Source: Mesorhizobium sp. B4-1-4
Lineage (GTDB): Bacteria > Pseudomonadota > Alphaproteobacteria > Rhizobiales > Rhizobiaceae
Direction: 5' to 3'
Assembly: GCF_006439395.2 (NCBI RefSeq)
Contig: NZ_CP083950.1
Location: 4,515,001 to 4,579,000, forward strand
DNA: 64,000 bases
A program made the translations under genes and the position numbers. Positions 17,443-26,459 of this stretch are shown piece after piece. Position 1 is the first letter of the stretch. Every line of letters begins with the position of its first letter. The notes below the pieces were generated by a model. It was given only the letters and a program-made list of their open reading frames with translations. It had not been told where the DNA came from and made no database searches.

Positions 17443-18849
17443 TTAAGCTTTCGCCCATGATCGGCCTGCACTATGGCCGGCCAATGGCGGCGCTGGAACC
17501 GGTGGCGTGCCGATCAGCAAGGCCGCGGCCCGCGCCGGCGCCAGATCGAAAGACGGCAGGAAGCGCGCAAAGGGAGCAATGACCGGCCGCGCCTCAAACC
17601 GTGGCGATACCGGCCAGTCCGGCGCCGAACCAGGATTCTCAACGGCTTGCCGCGCTGCGGGCTCGGCCGCCAACGCCGCGCGTATCAGGCTTTGCGGTGT
17701 CTCGCCCTCGCCGGTCGCCAGCCGTTTCGCCGCTGCTGCCCCAAGCGGCGCGATCAACAATGCGCCGTTGCCGTCGTGCAACGTGATCTGGCGACGGCCA
17801 TCCCAGATGGCGGCGTCAAGGACGGTGGCTGCCGGCGGCAAGCCGCGCATCTCGCGGTGCAGGAAGATGCCAGCACGACGGAAATCGACGACGGTCCGCG
17901 ACAATGTGGCGCAAAGAAATCCAGCCCTAAGCCGGCCGAACAACGCCTCGCTGCGGGCCTTGTCCGGCAGGAAGGCAATCCCGCCTGACGCCGCCAGGAG
18001 AATGCGCAAGGCATAGACGGCCGCACGGTCGTCGCCGGCGCACAGCAGAGCCGGATCGAGCCTGATGAGCCCCGTTGCTGGCTGGCTGGCAAAGCGAAGG
18101 ATGACCTCGGCGGCGGCCAGACCAAGCTGCGTGCGGTCCAAGGCCGCCCGCGCCGCCAGTGCCAGGGCGCTATCCATGCGTTGCGCGCCGGCACCCCCGT
18201 CAAGTGCCGCGCGCAGACGCGGCCGTTCGTAGGTCTCGTCGGCATTGGTCGGATCGTCGGCCCAGCCGACATTCTGGCGCCTGAGGAAGTCGCGAAGCGC
18301 CGCGCGCCGCGTGCCCAGAAGCGGCCGCACGATCCATTCGCGCCAGTCGTGAAGGGTGGCCGGCGCCATGCCGGCAAGGCCACGGCCCTCCTCGCGGCCC
18401 GCTCCCTCTTCACGGGCCAGCCCCTCTTCGCGGGCTTCCCGCATCAGCACTGTCTCGGCCTGGTCGTCGGCGGTATGGCCGGTCACGATCAGGTCGATGC
18501 CTTCCCTTCGCGCCGCTTCCGCCAGCAGCCGGTAACGCGCTTCCCGCGCCGCGGCGGGCAGGCCGGTCGATGGCTTGCGCCCGGACCAGACGAGGGTTCG
18601 GTGGGCGATGCCGCGTTCCGCGCAAAGCTTCGCCACGGCTTGCGCCTCGGCAGCCGAACCCTGCCGCAGGCCATGGTCGACCGTCACCGCAAGCAGCCTG
18701 GCGGACGGCGCGGTTCGGTCGAGATACTGTTTGAGGAGGAGAAGCAGGGCGGTCGAGTCGCTGCCGCCGGACACGGCCGCAACGGCGCCGCTGGTAAAAT
18801 CGATATGCGAAAGAAGTCTTGTCGAAAGATCAGGCTCCGGATCGAGCAT
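17443..18849 (-). CDS. tilS: tRNA(Ile)-lysidine synthase
   Basis: 468 residues. It converts C34 of the CAU-anticodon isoleucine tRNA to lysidine so that it reads AUA. The ATP PP-loop SGGSDST is at residues 27-33; GHTADDQAETVLMR (about 118-131) and RPLLGTRRAALRDFL (about 172-186) are conserved blocks; a degenerate C-terminal substrate domain follows. Between residues 130 and 150 there is a small in-frame run of REEG/AREEG-like repeats not usual in the family. Its ATG overlaps the cpoB stop by one base (TGATG), so it is translationally coupled to the tol-pal operon. Confidence 0.95.
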   Translation of the reverse strand: MLDPEPDLSTRLLSHIDFTSGAVAAVSGGSDSTALLLLLKQYLDRTAPSARLLAVTVDHGLRQGSAAEAQAVAKLCAERGIAHRTLVWSGRKPSTGLPAAAREARYRLLAEAARREGIDLIVTGHTADDQAETVLMREAREEGLAREEGAGREEGRGLAGMAPATLHDWREWIVRPLLGTRRAALRDFLRRQNVGWADDPTNADETYERPRLRAALDGGAGAQRMDSALALAARAALDRTQLGLAAAEVILRFASQPATGLIRLDPALLCAGDDRAAVYALRILLAASGGIAFLPDKARSEALFGRLRAGFLCATLSRTVVDFRRAGIFLHREMRGLPPAATVLDAAIWDGRRQITLHDGNGALLIAPLGAAAAKRLATGEGETPQSLIRAALAAEPAARQAVENPGSAPDWPVSPRFEARPVIAPFARFLPSFDLAPARAAALLIGTPPVPAPPLAGHSAGRSWAKA

Positions 18850-19976
18850 CAGCAGGCAGCCAGGGCCTTCTCCTGCTTGACGCGTTCCTTGAGCGCATTC
18901 GAGATATCGGGGTAGCGCTTGCCGACTTCGCTGAAGGTGGCGCAGGCAACATCGTGCTGCTTGAGGCCAACCAGCGACACGCCGAGCTTCAACAGCATGT
19001 CGGGAGCCTTTTTGGCCTTGGGATAATCCTTGCTGGCGGCGAGGAAGACCTCGGCGGCGTCACGGTATTTCTGCTGGCCGAGCAGGGATTCACCCAGCCA
19101 GTAATGCGCGTCCGCCGTCTTGGCGTCCTTGGGGAAACGAGAGATATGGTCGCGGAACCCCTGCTCGGCGGTGCTGTAATCGCCCGACAGGATAAACTGG
19201 TAGGAATTGCGGTAGAGCTCTTCCGGATCTTTTGTCGAAGGCAGTGCGGCAACCACCGTGCCGTTGGGCTTGCCGGACTTGGCCGGAGCGTTGGGGACCG
19301 GAGCGCTGGTGGCCGGAGCGGCATCCTGCGCAGGCGCGGTCGCCTGGGTGCTGCCGCCGGCATCGACCACATTGCCGTTCTTGTCGACCGTGATGGTGCC
19401 GAAATTCTTTTCCGGCGCGCCCTTTCCAGGGATCACCTTGCCCGGGTCGCCATCGGAGGATTCGACGATGACGTCTTCGACGCTTTGGCCGCCGGACGAC
19501 TGGCTGGCAGCCCGGTTGCCGGTATCGACCGGCGCCTGCGTGGCCGGTGCCTCGGCCACGCTGTTGTCGCCATTGGCGGGTGCAGCCTGCGATTTCTTCT
19601 GTCCGGCTGGCTGCCCGCCTTGCGCGCCGCCTTCGAGCTGCTGGAAGCGGAACTCGTTGTCTTCCTGCTGCTTGCGGATCTGCTCCTGCATCTGCAGAAT
19701 CTGGAAATTGAGCTCTTCGATCTTGCCGTTCATCTGGCGCAGTTGGTCCTCGAGGCCGGTCGCGCCCGCGCCGTTCGACTGTTGCGCGAGCTGAACCTGG
19801 TCCTGCTGCTTCTTCTCGCCGAAGAGGCTGGGCAGTTCGATGCTGGGCAGATGGAAGGAAAAGCCGCTGTCGGTCGATTGCGCCTTGCCATCAGCCCCCA
19901 GGCCGCTAGCCAGGGCGGTGACGCCTGATAGGAGTAGCGCCGCAAGCGTGCCGCTCAGAACCGATCTCAAATGCAT
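18849..19976 (-). CDS. cpoB: Tol-Pal system protein CpoB (YbgF)
   Basis: 375 residues. Signal peptide 1-25, a coiled coil at about 60-105 (LEDQLRQMNGKIEELNFQIL) that trimerises the protein, a long Ala/Pro/Gln-rich linker, and C-terminal TPR repeats (about 245-375: EELYRNSYQFILSGDYSTAE). In E. coli CpoB binds TolA and coordinates outer-membrane constriction with septal peptidoglycan synthesis. Start MHLRSVLSGTL chosen for the signal peptide; the frame is open 33 codons further up. It follows pal after a terminator-like hairpin and precedes tilS with overlap. Confidence 0.93.
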   Translation of the reverse strand: MHLRSVLSGTLAALLLSGVTALASGLGADGKAQSTDSGFSFHLPSIELPSLFGEKKQQDQVQLAQQSNGAGATGLEDQLRQMNGKIEELNFQILQMQEQIRKQQEDNEFRFQQLEGGAQGGQPAGQKKSQAAPANGDNSVAEAPATQAPVDTGNRAASQSSGGQSVEDVIVESSDGDPGKVIPGKGAPEKNFGTITVDKNGNVVDAGGSTQATAPAQDAAPATSAPVPNAPAKSGKPNGTVVAALPSTKDPEELYRNSYQFILSGDYSTAEQGFRDHISRFPKDAKTADAHYWLGESLLGQQKYRDAAEVFLAASKDYPKAKKAPDMLLKLGVSLVGLKQHDVACATFSEVGKRYPDISNALKERVKQEKALAAC

Positions 19977-20102
19977 GTGCCTCTCGCGTGTGTCGTTAGT
20001 CTGTCCGCGCCTTCCAATCGGGGTGGGACCAGCCAAGCGCCCTCGGCTCATAGCAGGGCGCGAGACTTCGGCCAAATTTTGTTTCCGCGGCCCAGATATG
20101 AA

Positions 20103-20126
20103 AAAGGCGGCCTCACGGCCGCCTTT
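20103..20126 (-). terminator. Hairpin with T-run between pal and cpoB
   Basis: Perfect 10-bp hairpin AAAGGCGGCC / GGCCGCCTTT, 4-base loop, then TTTTTCAT on the minus strand, 28 bp past pal. It looks like a genuine terminator and may lower cpoB-tilS expression relative to pal. Confidence 0.8.
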
Positions 20127-20153
20127 CCCAAACCGGTGTTGTATTTTTGCCGA

Positions 20154-20660
20154 TCAGGAGCCGGCGCCGCTGAGCGTGGTGACCGCGCGGCGGTTCTGCG
20201 ACCAGCAGGAGATGTCGTCGCACACCGCGACCGGACGTTCCTTGCCGTAGGAAATGGTCTTCAGGCGGCTGGCGGAAACGCCCTTGGAAACCAGGAAGTC
20301 GCGGGTGGCGGCGGCGCGGCGGGCACCGAGCGCCAGATTGTATTCGCGCGTGCCGCGTTCGTCGGCGTGACCTTCGACGACGATGGCATACTGCTTGTAC
20401 TGGTTCAGCCACTGCGCCTGGCGGGCAAGCGTCGTCTGCGCGTCGGCGCGGATCGAGGACGAGTCCGTATCGAAGAAAATGCGGTCACCGATGTTGACGG
20501 TGAAGTCCTGCGCCGAGCCGGGCGTTGCGGCGCCGGCGCCGTTGAGGCCGAGGTCAGCCGCGCTGTTGGGCGTCTTCTTCGAGGCGCAACCGGCGATGGC
20601 GAGCATCGCCACAAGCGCGATCATGACGGGATTTCTGGTCAGTGCTGCGATACGGCCCAT
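20154..20660 (-). CDS. pal: Peptidoglycan-associated lipoprotein Pal
   Basis: 168 residues. Lipobox LAIAGC with lipidated Cys25, then an OmpA-like peptidoglycan-binding domain (about 60-168) with VVEGHADERGTREYNLALGARRA. It anchors the outer membrane to peptidoglycan and works with TolB and TolA during constriction. ATG at 20660 with AGGAGAGG upstream; 13 more codons are open. 244 bp downstream of tolB with a hairpin between, so possibly its own promoter; a one-mismatch CtrA-like site lies at 20742-20756. Confidence 0.96.
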   Translation of the reverse strand: MGRIAALTRNPVMIALVAMLAIAGCASKKTPNSAADLGLNGAGAATPGSAQDFTVNIGDRIFFDTDSSSIRADAQTTLARQAQWLNQYKQYAIVVEGHADERGTREYNLALGARRAAATRDFLVSKGVSASRLKTISYGKERPVAVCDDISCWSQNRRAVTTLSGAGS

Positions 20661-20853
20661 GCCGCCTCTCCTTCGCATTCGAGTGATTTCGTTGATCACC
20701 CAGTAACCACGTTTGGGTTAACCGGCATTCAAGAAACACGGTTAAAATTTGGTTTAGGCCGCCGTCCGCGACCGTTACGCCCAACGCTGAACCAGGGGCG
20801 ACATTGCGCGCGGACCCTAGGCGGAAATGCGGCCAAAACGCGACCAAGGCGTG

Positions 20854-20877
20854 AAAAGGGGCCTTGAAGCCCCTTTT
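20854..20877 (-). terminator. Terminator-like hairpin after tolB
   Basis: AAAAGGGGC / GCCCCTTTT hairpin, 28 bp past tolB. The T-run is part of the stem itself and no further T-run follows, so termination may be partial and pal may be reached by read-through. Confidence 0.6.
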
Positions 20878-20904
20878 CGACAATGCAGTGTTTCTCTGTG
20901 CAAC

Positions 20905-22215
20905 TCATTCCAGCAGCGGCGACCAGGCCGGATCGGACGCAAAGTTCGAGGTCGGGATCGGCTGCTCGTTGCGGCCGGTGAGATCGACCGAAACCAACTT
21001 CGGGCCGCCATTGGAGTCGCGGAAGAACATCAGCACGCGGCCGTTCGGCGCCCAGGTCGGCCCTTCCTGCTGGAAGCCGGAGGACAGGATGCGTTCGCCC
21101 GAACCGTCGGTCTTCATGACGCCGATCTGGAATTCGCCGCCGGTCTGCTTGGTGAAGGCGATGAGGTCGCCGCGCGGCGACCACACCGGCGTCGAGTAGA
21201 CGCCGTCGCCGAAGGAGATGCGAGTCTGGCCCGACCCGTCGGCGCCCATCACATAGATCTGTGCGCGGCCGCCACGGTCGGAGGTGAACACCACCTTGCT
21301 GCCATCGGGCGAATAGGACGGCGAGGTGTCGATGGCCGTCGAATTGGTCAGCCTTGTCGTCGAGCGGCTGCGCAGATCCATGGCGAAGATGTTGGAATTG
21401 CCGTCGTCGCGCAGCAGGCTCATGATCACCTTCTGGCCGTCGGGCGAGAAGCGCGGCGCGAAGGTCATGCCGGGGAAGTTGCCGACCAGTTCGCGCTGCC
21501 CGGTCTCGATCTGCAGGAGATAGACCCGCGGCTGGCCGCTTTCATAGGACATGTAGGTGATTTCCTGCCGGTTCGGCGAGAAGCGCGGCGTCAGCACGAT
21601 CGACCTGCCGTCCGAGAGGTAGCGCACGTTGGCGCCGTCCTGATCCATGATGGCAAGCCGTTTCTTGCGTGCGTTCTTGGCGCCGGACTCGTCGATGAAC
21701 ACCACACGCGTGTCGAAATAGCCCTTCTCGCCGGTCAGCCGCTCATAGATGGCGTCGGCGATGATGTGGGCGACGCGCCGCTGATTGGCATCGTTGGCGA
21801 AGAACTGCTCGCCGGCCATCTGCTGGCCGGCGAAGGTGTCCCACAGCCGATACTGGGCGCGGATCCGGCCATCGGCCTCCTTGCTGACGCTGCCGGTGAC
21901 CAGCGCCTGCGCGTTGATTACCTTCCAGTCGTCGAAGCGGGGGGCCGCGTCCGGGTTGGAAATCTTCTCGATGAAGGCGCTCTTGTCGATCGGTGCGAAC
22001 AGGCCCGAGCGCTTCAGGTCAGCGGTGACGATCTGGGAAATCTGGGCGCCAAGCGCATCGCCGCCCTGGAAATCCGTGACGGCGATCGGCAGCGGCTCGA
22101 CATTGCCCTTGTTGACATTGAGCTCGACGAGCGCCCATGCCGGCATGGGAACGACAGCCGTCATGCCCAGCGCCATCGCTGCAATCGTCAGGAGCGGCTT
22201 GAGGAAAGATCTCAT
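20905..22215 (-). CDS. tolB: Tol-Pal system translocation protein TolB
   Basis: 436 residues, normal length. Periplasmic protein: signal peptide 1-28 (ending PAWALVE), an N-terminal domain, and a six-bladed propeller with repeated blade motifs PRFSPDGQKVIMSLLRD, SPSYSPDGSKVVFTSDR and PVWSPRGDLIAFTKQ. It links Pal to TolA. Last but one of the tolQRAB-pal set; 39 bp after tolA on the same strand. Confidence 0.97.
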   Translation of the reverse strand: MRSFLKPLLTIAAMALGMTAVVPMPAWALVELNVNKGNVEPLPIAVTDFQGGDALGAQISQIVTADLKRSGLFAPIDKSAFIEKISNPDAAPRFDDWKVINAQALVTGSVSKEADGRIRAQYRLWDTFAGQQMAGEQFFANDANQRRVAHIIADAIYERLTGEKGYFDTRVVFIDESGAKNARKKRLAIMDQDGANVRYLSDGRSIVLTPRFSPNRQEITYMSYESGQPRVYLLQIETGQRELVGNFPGMTFAPRFSPDGQKVIMSLLRDDGNSNIFAMDLRSRSTTRLTNSTAIDTSPSYSPDGSKVVFTSDRGGRAQIYVMGADGSGQTRISFGDGVYSTPVWSPRGDLIAFTKQTGGEFQIGVMKTDGSGERILSSGFQQEGPTWAPNGRVLMFFRDSNGGPKLVSVDLTGRNEQPIPTSNFASDPAWSPLLE

Positions 22216-22254
22216 ATCTTCTCGCTTCTCTTCTTGACTGTGTGGACGCCGGGC

Positions 22255-23415
22255 CTAGAGGCCGAGCATTTCCCTTGGGTCGAAGGTGACCCTGATGTCT
22301 GACCAGATGTCTTGTTTGCCGGCGGGCACCTGCAGGCCGGCCATGTCGCATTTCTGAACCGCGCGCACCGCGCTTTCGTCGAACTGCCGGTTGCCGCTCG
22401 ATTTCTCGACGGCAGGACGGCCATTGAGCTTGCCGGAGGTGTCCAGATTGAAACGGACGACGACGACGAAATTCTCCGAACCTTCCAGCCCGGCCGGCAA
22501 GGTCCAGCAGCCACCCAACTGACTTTCCAAGGCGCCCTGCTCCGACTTCGACAGCTTCTGACCCTGATCCTTGTCGCCGCCGAGCGAAGCCTGCTGGGTC
22601 GAGCGCTTGGCGCCGCCGCCGGAGGGCTTCTGCTTGTCCAGCAGGGCCGAGATTTCATTGGCGTTGAACTGCTTGTCGTCGGACTTCGGCTTGGATGACG
22701 CTTCCTTGACCGGCTTTTCGGCATCCTTGCGTTCTGGCGCCTTGGCGCTTTCGGCCTGGGCCGGCTGCGGTTGCGGCTTTGGTCGCGCCTGCGGCGCGGG
22801 CGCGGAGTCCGGAAGCTGGGCGTCGTCGGGCTGGTCCTTGGCGATCGCCTGGGCGACGGCATCAGGCTTGACCGCGGGCGTCGGCTCGATGGCCGCGGTC
22901 TTGTCCGGCGGCGGCGTCGGGGTCGGCTCCTTGGCAGGCGTCGGCTTGGGCTCCGTCTGCTTGACGGGCTCGGGCTTCACCTCTTCCTTGGGCTGCGGCG
23001 CCGGCGCCACTTCCGTCGCCGGTATCGGCTTGGGCTTCTCCTGCGGCTTCGGCACATCCTCCGGCTTGGGCTTTTCGGTCGGAGTCGGGGCGGGCGGCGG
23101 AGCCGAGGTCATGTCGACGGGCTTCGGCTTGGCTTCGGGCGTTATCGGCTTGTCGGTATCGACGCTGTTTTCGCCGACCTTCTGCGCGTTCGGCACGATG
23201 TCCGGACGCTGCGTCGGCAGCGGCGCCGGCTTTTCATGCATCACGGCCTTCTTGTCGCCCTGCAAGGTCTGCGCGATGGCCTCCATCGGCACGATATCGA
23301 CCGCGACCGACTCGACGTCCGCCGACGGAAGCGCGGCTGGTGCCGACAGCGTGAACAGGCCGAAGGCCAGCACCGCGGCATGCAAGATCACCGATGTGGT
23401 GAGGCCGGTCCTCAT
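22255..23415 (-). CDS. tolA: TolA-like Pro-rich envelope-spanning protein
   Basis: 386 residues: N-terminal membrane helix (about 6-26), then a long Pro/Lys/Glu/Ala-rich region (45-260) of KPxPxP repeats, and a C-terminal domain (about 290-386) with GCWTLPAGLEGSENFVVVVRF and DESAVRAVQKCDMAG. It transmits inner-membrane proton energy from TolQR to TolB-Pal. The linker is Pro-rich as in TonB rather than the long Ala/Lys helix of E. coli TolA, which is common in Alphaproteobacteria. Assignment rests on place between tolR and tolB as well as architecture. Start MRTGLTTSVIL at 23415 is 7 bp after tolR. Confidence 0.9.
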   Translation of the reverse strand: MRTGLTTSVILHAAVLAFGLFTLSAPAALPSADVESVAVDIVPMEAIAQTLQGDKKAVMHEKPAPLPTQRPDIVPNAQKVGENSVDTDKPITPEAKPKPVDMTSAPPPAPTPTEKPKPEDVPKPQEKPKPIPATEVAPAPQPKEEVKPEPVKQTEPKPTPAKEPTPTPPPDKTAAIEPTPAVKPDAVAQAIAKDQPDDAQLPDSAPAPQARPKPQPQPAQAESAKAPERKDAEKPVKEASSKPKSDDKQFNANEISALLDKQKPSGGGAKRSTQQASLGGDKDQGQKLSKSEQGALESQLGGCWTLPAGLEGSENFVVVVRFNLDTSGKLNGRPAVEKSSGNRQFDESAVRAVQKCDMAGLQVPAGKQDIWSDIRVTFDPREMLGL

Positions 23416-23422
23416 CGCGCGT

Positions 23423-23875
<453 letters not shown>

Positions 23876-23886
23876 CTTTTTGCTCC

Positions 23887-24597
23887 TCAGGCCTTCGGCG
23901 CGACTTTTTCATCGATTTGGCGCGAGAGTATGGCGGAGAACTCGTCGGAGAACCCTTCCATGCGCACCGCGAGCTTGCTCGCATCCGATGACAGCTTGTT
24001 GTAGGCGATGACGGCCGGAATGGCGGCGAGCAGACCGATGGCCGTCGCCAGCAGCGCCTCGGCGATGCCGGGCGCGACCACCGCAAGGCTGGTGTTCTTG
24101 GAACCGGCGATCGCCTGGAACGAGGTCATGATGCCGATGACCGTGCCGAACAGGCCGATGAACGGGGCGGCCGAGCCGGTGGTGGCGAGAAAGCCAAGGC
24201 GCCCCTCGAGCTTCTCCATCTCGCGGGTCAGCGCCAGATCCATCGCCTTGTCGATGCGGGTCTGCAGGCCGAGCGGCGACTTGGCGCCTTTCTCGAAGCT
24301 CTTTTTCCATTCGCGCATCGCCGCGACGAAAATCGCGCCCATGCCTGACGTCTTGCGGTCGGCAAGCGTGCGGTAGAGCTCTTCCAGTGATTGCCCCGAC
24401 CAGAAGATCTGCTCGAAGCGGTTCAGCGCCAGCCGCATGCGGCCATAGGCAACCAGCTTGTCGACGATGATCGCCCAGGTCCAGACCGAGGCGCAGAGCA
24501 GCCCGATCATGACCAGCTTGACCACCCAGCTGGCCTGCATGAACAGCGCCCAAATCGACAATTGCGCGCCCGGTTCGGCGAGTGCGATATTTTCCAT
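23887..24597 (-). CDS. tolQ: Tol-Pal system proton channel TolQ
   Basis: 236 residues, MotA/TolQ/ExbB family with three membrane helices (about 16-38, 135-160, 172-195). The channel segment APFIGLFGTVIGIMTSFQAI is characteristic. First gene of tolQRAB. ATG at 24597 follows AAGGACGTTACG. The 260 bp up to ybgC contain a terminator, so this gene probably has its own promoter; a CtrA-like site with one mismatch lies at 24784-24798. Confidence 0.96.
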   Translation of the reverse strand: MENIALAEPGAQLSIWALFMQASWVVKLVMIGLLCASVWTWAIIVDKLVAYGRMRLALNRFEQIFWSGQSLEELYRTLADRKTSGMGAIFVAAMREWKKSFEKGAKSPLGLQTRIDKAMDLALTREMEKLEGRLGFLATTGSAAPFIGLFGTVIGIMTSFQAIAGSKNTSLAVVAPGIAEALLATAIGLLAAIPAVIAYNKLSSDASKLAVRMEGFSDEFSAILSRQIDEKVAPKA

Positions 24598-24805
24598 CGT
24601 AACGTCCTTAAGATTTTCCGGGCGAAGCTGCCGGCTGGCCCCTGGCATCCCTTGTGATCGGTTCGCACGAAGCTACCGGACACCCCAAACCGTGCCTTTC
24701 CCGGCCTTTTCGGGGCAAATATTGGTGAAAGGAAGGCGCTGGATAGCGTCAATCTTCACCACTCTCTTCATGAACCGTTATGGTTAACGATGGGTTAGTA
24801 TATAA

Positions 24806-24826
24806 GGCGCGGCGCATTGCCGCGCC
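24806..24826 (-). terminator. Probable terminator of ybgC
   Basis: Hairpin GGCGCGGC / GCCGCGCC with 5-base loop, 32 bp past ybgC, followed on the minus strand by TTATATAC. Confidence 0.6.
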
Positions 24827-24857
24827 CCAGGGGCAGTTGTCCGGCCTATCCGCCTGT

Positions 24858-25337
24858 TCAGCTGTCGGAAACCGCCTTGGGCATGAAGGCCGCGACCCAT
24901 TCCCTGGGAAAGCGCCTCGGGCGGCCGTTCTCGCCGATGATCGCCGCCTCGACCTTGGCCTCGACCAGCACCTCGTCGCCGCGTTTGAGTTGCTGCGCCA
25001 TGAAGATGCGCGCGCCGGAAATGGCCTCCGTGCGGGTGTCGATGGTCAGAATGTCGTCGATGCGGGCAGGGATGCGGAAATCGATCTCCATGCGGCGCAC
25101 CACCCACACGATCTTCTCGCCATGCTTGCCGTCGGCAAGTTCCGTGTGATGCACGCCGGTGAGCCTGAGATAATCGGAGCGGCCACGCTCGAGGAATTCG
25201 AGATAGCGTGCGTGGTAGACGACACCGGAGAAATCGGTGTCGGCGTAATAGACCCGCGCCAGCAGCCGGTGGCCGAATGCCGTCAGCGCACCGGAAAGGC
25301 CGGCCAGCAGCGCCACCGATTCACCATGATCGCCCAT
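24858..25337 (-). CDS. ybgC: Acyl-CoA thioesterase YbgC
   Basis: 159 residues, 4-hydroxybenzoyl-CoA thioesterase (hot-dog) family. The catalytic block VYYADTDFSGVVYHARYLEF starts near residue 29. It hydrolyses short-chain or phospholipid-linked acyl thioesters and sits before tolQ in most proteobacteria. ATG 25337 follows AAAAGGAAGCG; 39 open codons upstream have no similarity. Usually preceded by ruvB; here a 2.1-kb insertion separates them. Confidence 0.94.
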   Translation of the reverse strand: MGDHGESVALLAGLSGALTAFGHRLLARVYYADTDFSGVVYHARYLEFLERGRSDYLRLTGVHHTELADGKHGEKIVWVVRRMEIDFRIPARIDDILTIDTRTEAISGARIFMAQQLKRGDEVLVEAKVEAAIIGENGRPRRFPREWVAAFMPKAVSDS

Positions 25338-25384
25338 TGCGCTTCCTTTTTCAGTCGCGGCAAGGCACCTGCTCCGCGCGCGAC

Positions 25385-25561
25385 ATGGCATCGGATTGCA
25401 CTGTTGAGGGCGATGATCAAGACTTTGATACCGCACTGCTCGTGGATACCGCACTGCTCGTGCTGCTGGCCTTGGCCTCGCCGAGCCACGCGGCGACCCT
25501 CTCGATGAAGCGCGGCCTCAATCTCGACCTGTGGGTTCCCTGGCCCGGCGAGGGCCAGTGA
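25385..25561 (+). pseudogene. 5' remnant of a secreted glycoside hydrolase (cellulase) gene
   Basis: A 58-codon frame whose end reads ALASPSHAATLSMKRGLNLD followed by LWVPWPGEG and a stop. A signal-peptide core followed by 'MKRGxNLDxWxxWP' is how rhizobial GH5-type cellulase-family proteins start, so this looks like the first 60 residues of such a gene with the rest lost. The signal region carries an exact 18-bp tandem repeat (25428-25463, GATACCGCACTGCTCGTG twice), which duplicates DTALLV. No continuation of the hydrolase is found downstream in any frame. Family assignment is from memory of the motif. Confidence 0.45.
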
Positions 25562-25728
25562 GGCGACGCCAGTTCGATTCCGTGCTTGGCATCAGCAACC
25601 TCTAATTATATCTTCAATCCAGGCAACACATTCGTTCAAGGCTGACGTCTTGACGTGATGGCACGAGGCTCTCGGATCGACCTGTCGCGATAGTTCGGAG
25701 CCGTCGTGTTCAAGAAGAGGTGCCCGTC

Positions 25729-26241
25729 ATGACTGTAACGCTGTGGATGGCCGTCTCGCTTAACGGGATGGCCGCGCGCGAGGATCAATCAGAAGACTTC
25801 CTGTCGAAGACTGATTGGGAGATGTTTCTCGAGCTCGCTGGCGCCTGTGATGGCATCATTTGGGGCCGCGTAACACACCAGCTTTTCGAACAATCCGTAC
25901 GCCGTCAGTTTGCGGAACTGCCATTGGTGGTCGTGACGCGGGATAGCATGTTCGCCACCCAGCCGGGTTCGATCCGCGCATCGTCGCCGCAGGAAGCGGT
26001 TGCATTTCTCATGCGATCCGGGTCGAACAGAATTTTGCTCGCTGGTGGTTCGCAGCCTAACGCCGCATTCGCTCAGGAGGGGCTAATCGACGAAGTGATC
26101 TTGGCAATCGAACCTGTCGTCATTGCGAAAGGGATTCCGATGGTAGCGCCGAACGCATCGGATCTTCGTTTGAGTCTCTTGGGAGTAGACGACAGGCGTA
26201 GTCCAACGCTGCGCCTGCACTACCGTGTCTTAAAAAGCTAA
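25729..26241 (+). CDS. Dihydrofolate reductase-like / RibD C-terminal domain protein
   Basis: 170 residues. N-terminus TLWMAVSLNGMAAREDQSEDFLS and the block GGSQPNAAFAQEGLIDEVILAIEPVVIAKG (about 104-133) are typical of the RibD C-terminal / YyaP-YwjB group of DHFR-fold proteins, putative NAD(P)H reductases of unknown substrate. ATG at 25729 follows AAGAGGTG. Its base composition and third-position GC are visibly lower than those of its neighbours, and it lies inside the island that splits ruvB from ybgC, both hints of transfer. Confidence 0.8.
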   Translation: MTVTLWMAVSLNGMAAREDQSEDFLSKTDWEMFLELAGACDGIIWGRVTHQLFEQSVRRQFAELPLVVVTRDSMFATQPGSIRASSPQEAVAFLMRSGSNRILLAGGSQPNAAFAQEGLIDEVILAIEPVVIAKGIPMVAPNASDLRLSLLGVDDRRSPTLRLHYRVLKS

Positions 26242-26401
26242 TTCGATATCGTCCGTTTCATCTTGCCAAGCACGAATGGCCTTATGACTGGGGAAGTCTC
26301 ATCGATAGGAGTTGAGGGAGCGATCAGCGTCTGACAGGCGCCAGTCTAAAACGCGTCGGTGCGAACGGATTCATGCGACGCGCGTTAGATTCTTTGTTTT
26401 T

Positions 26402-26450
26402 ATGCATGTCGTTTTCCCAAAACCGGAGGTCACTTTTGGGCGACATGCAT
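26402..26450. repeat. Short palindromic intergenic repeat, type 1, copy A
   Basis: Arms ATGCATGTCG and CGACATGCAT (perfect 10 bp) with inner CCCAAAA / TTTTGGG pairing. The same element occurs at 36394-36445. It lies 10 bp beyond the stop of the phosphoesterase gene and can form a cruciform or a transcript hairpin between two convergent genes. Confidence 0.75.
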
Positions 26451-26459
26451 TAAGGAACG

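Noticed and set aside
18400..18480. REEG-like in-frame repeats in tilS as a possible insertion that breaks the gene.
   Set aside because: The frame stays open and conserved blocks follow on both sides, so the gene looks functional.
22700..23250. Long Pro/Lys repeat region as a mobile or satellite repeat.
   Set aside because: It is the Pro-rich linker of the TolA-like protein, in frame throughout.
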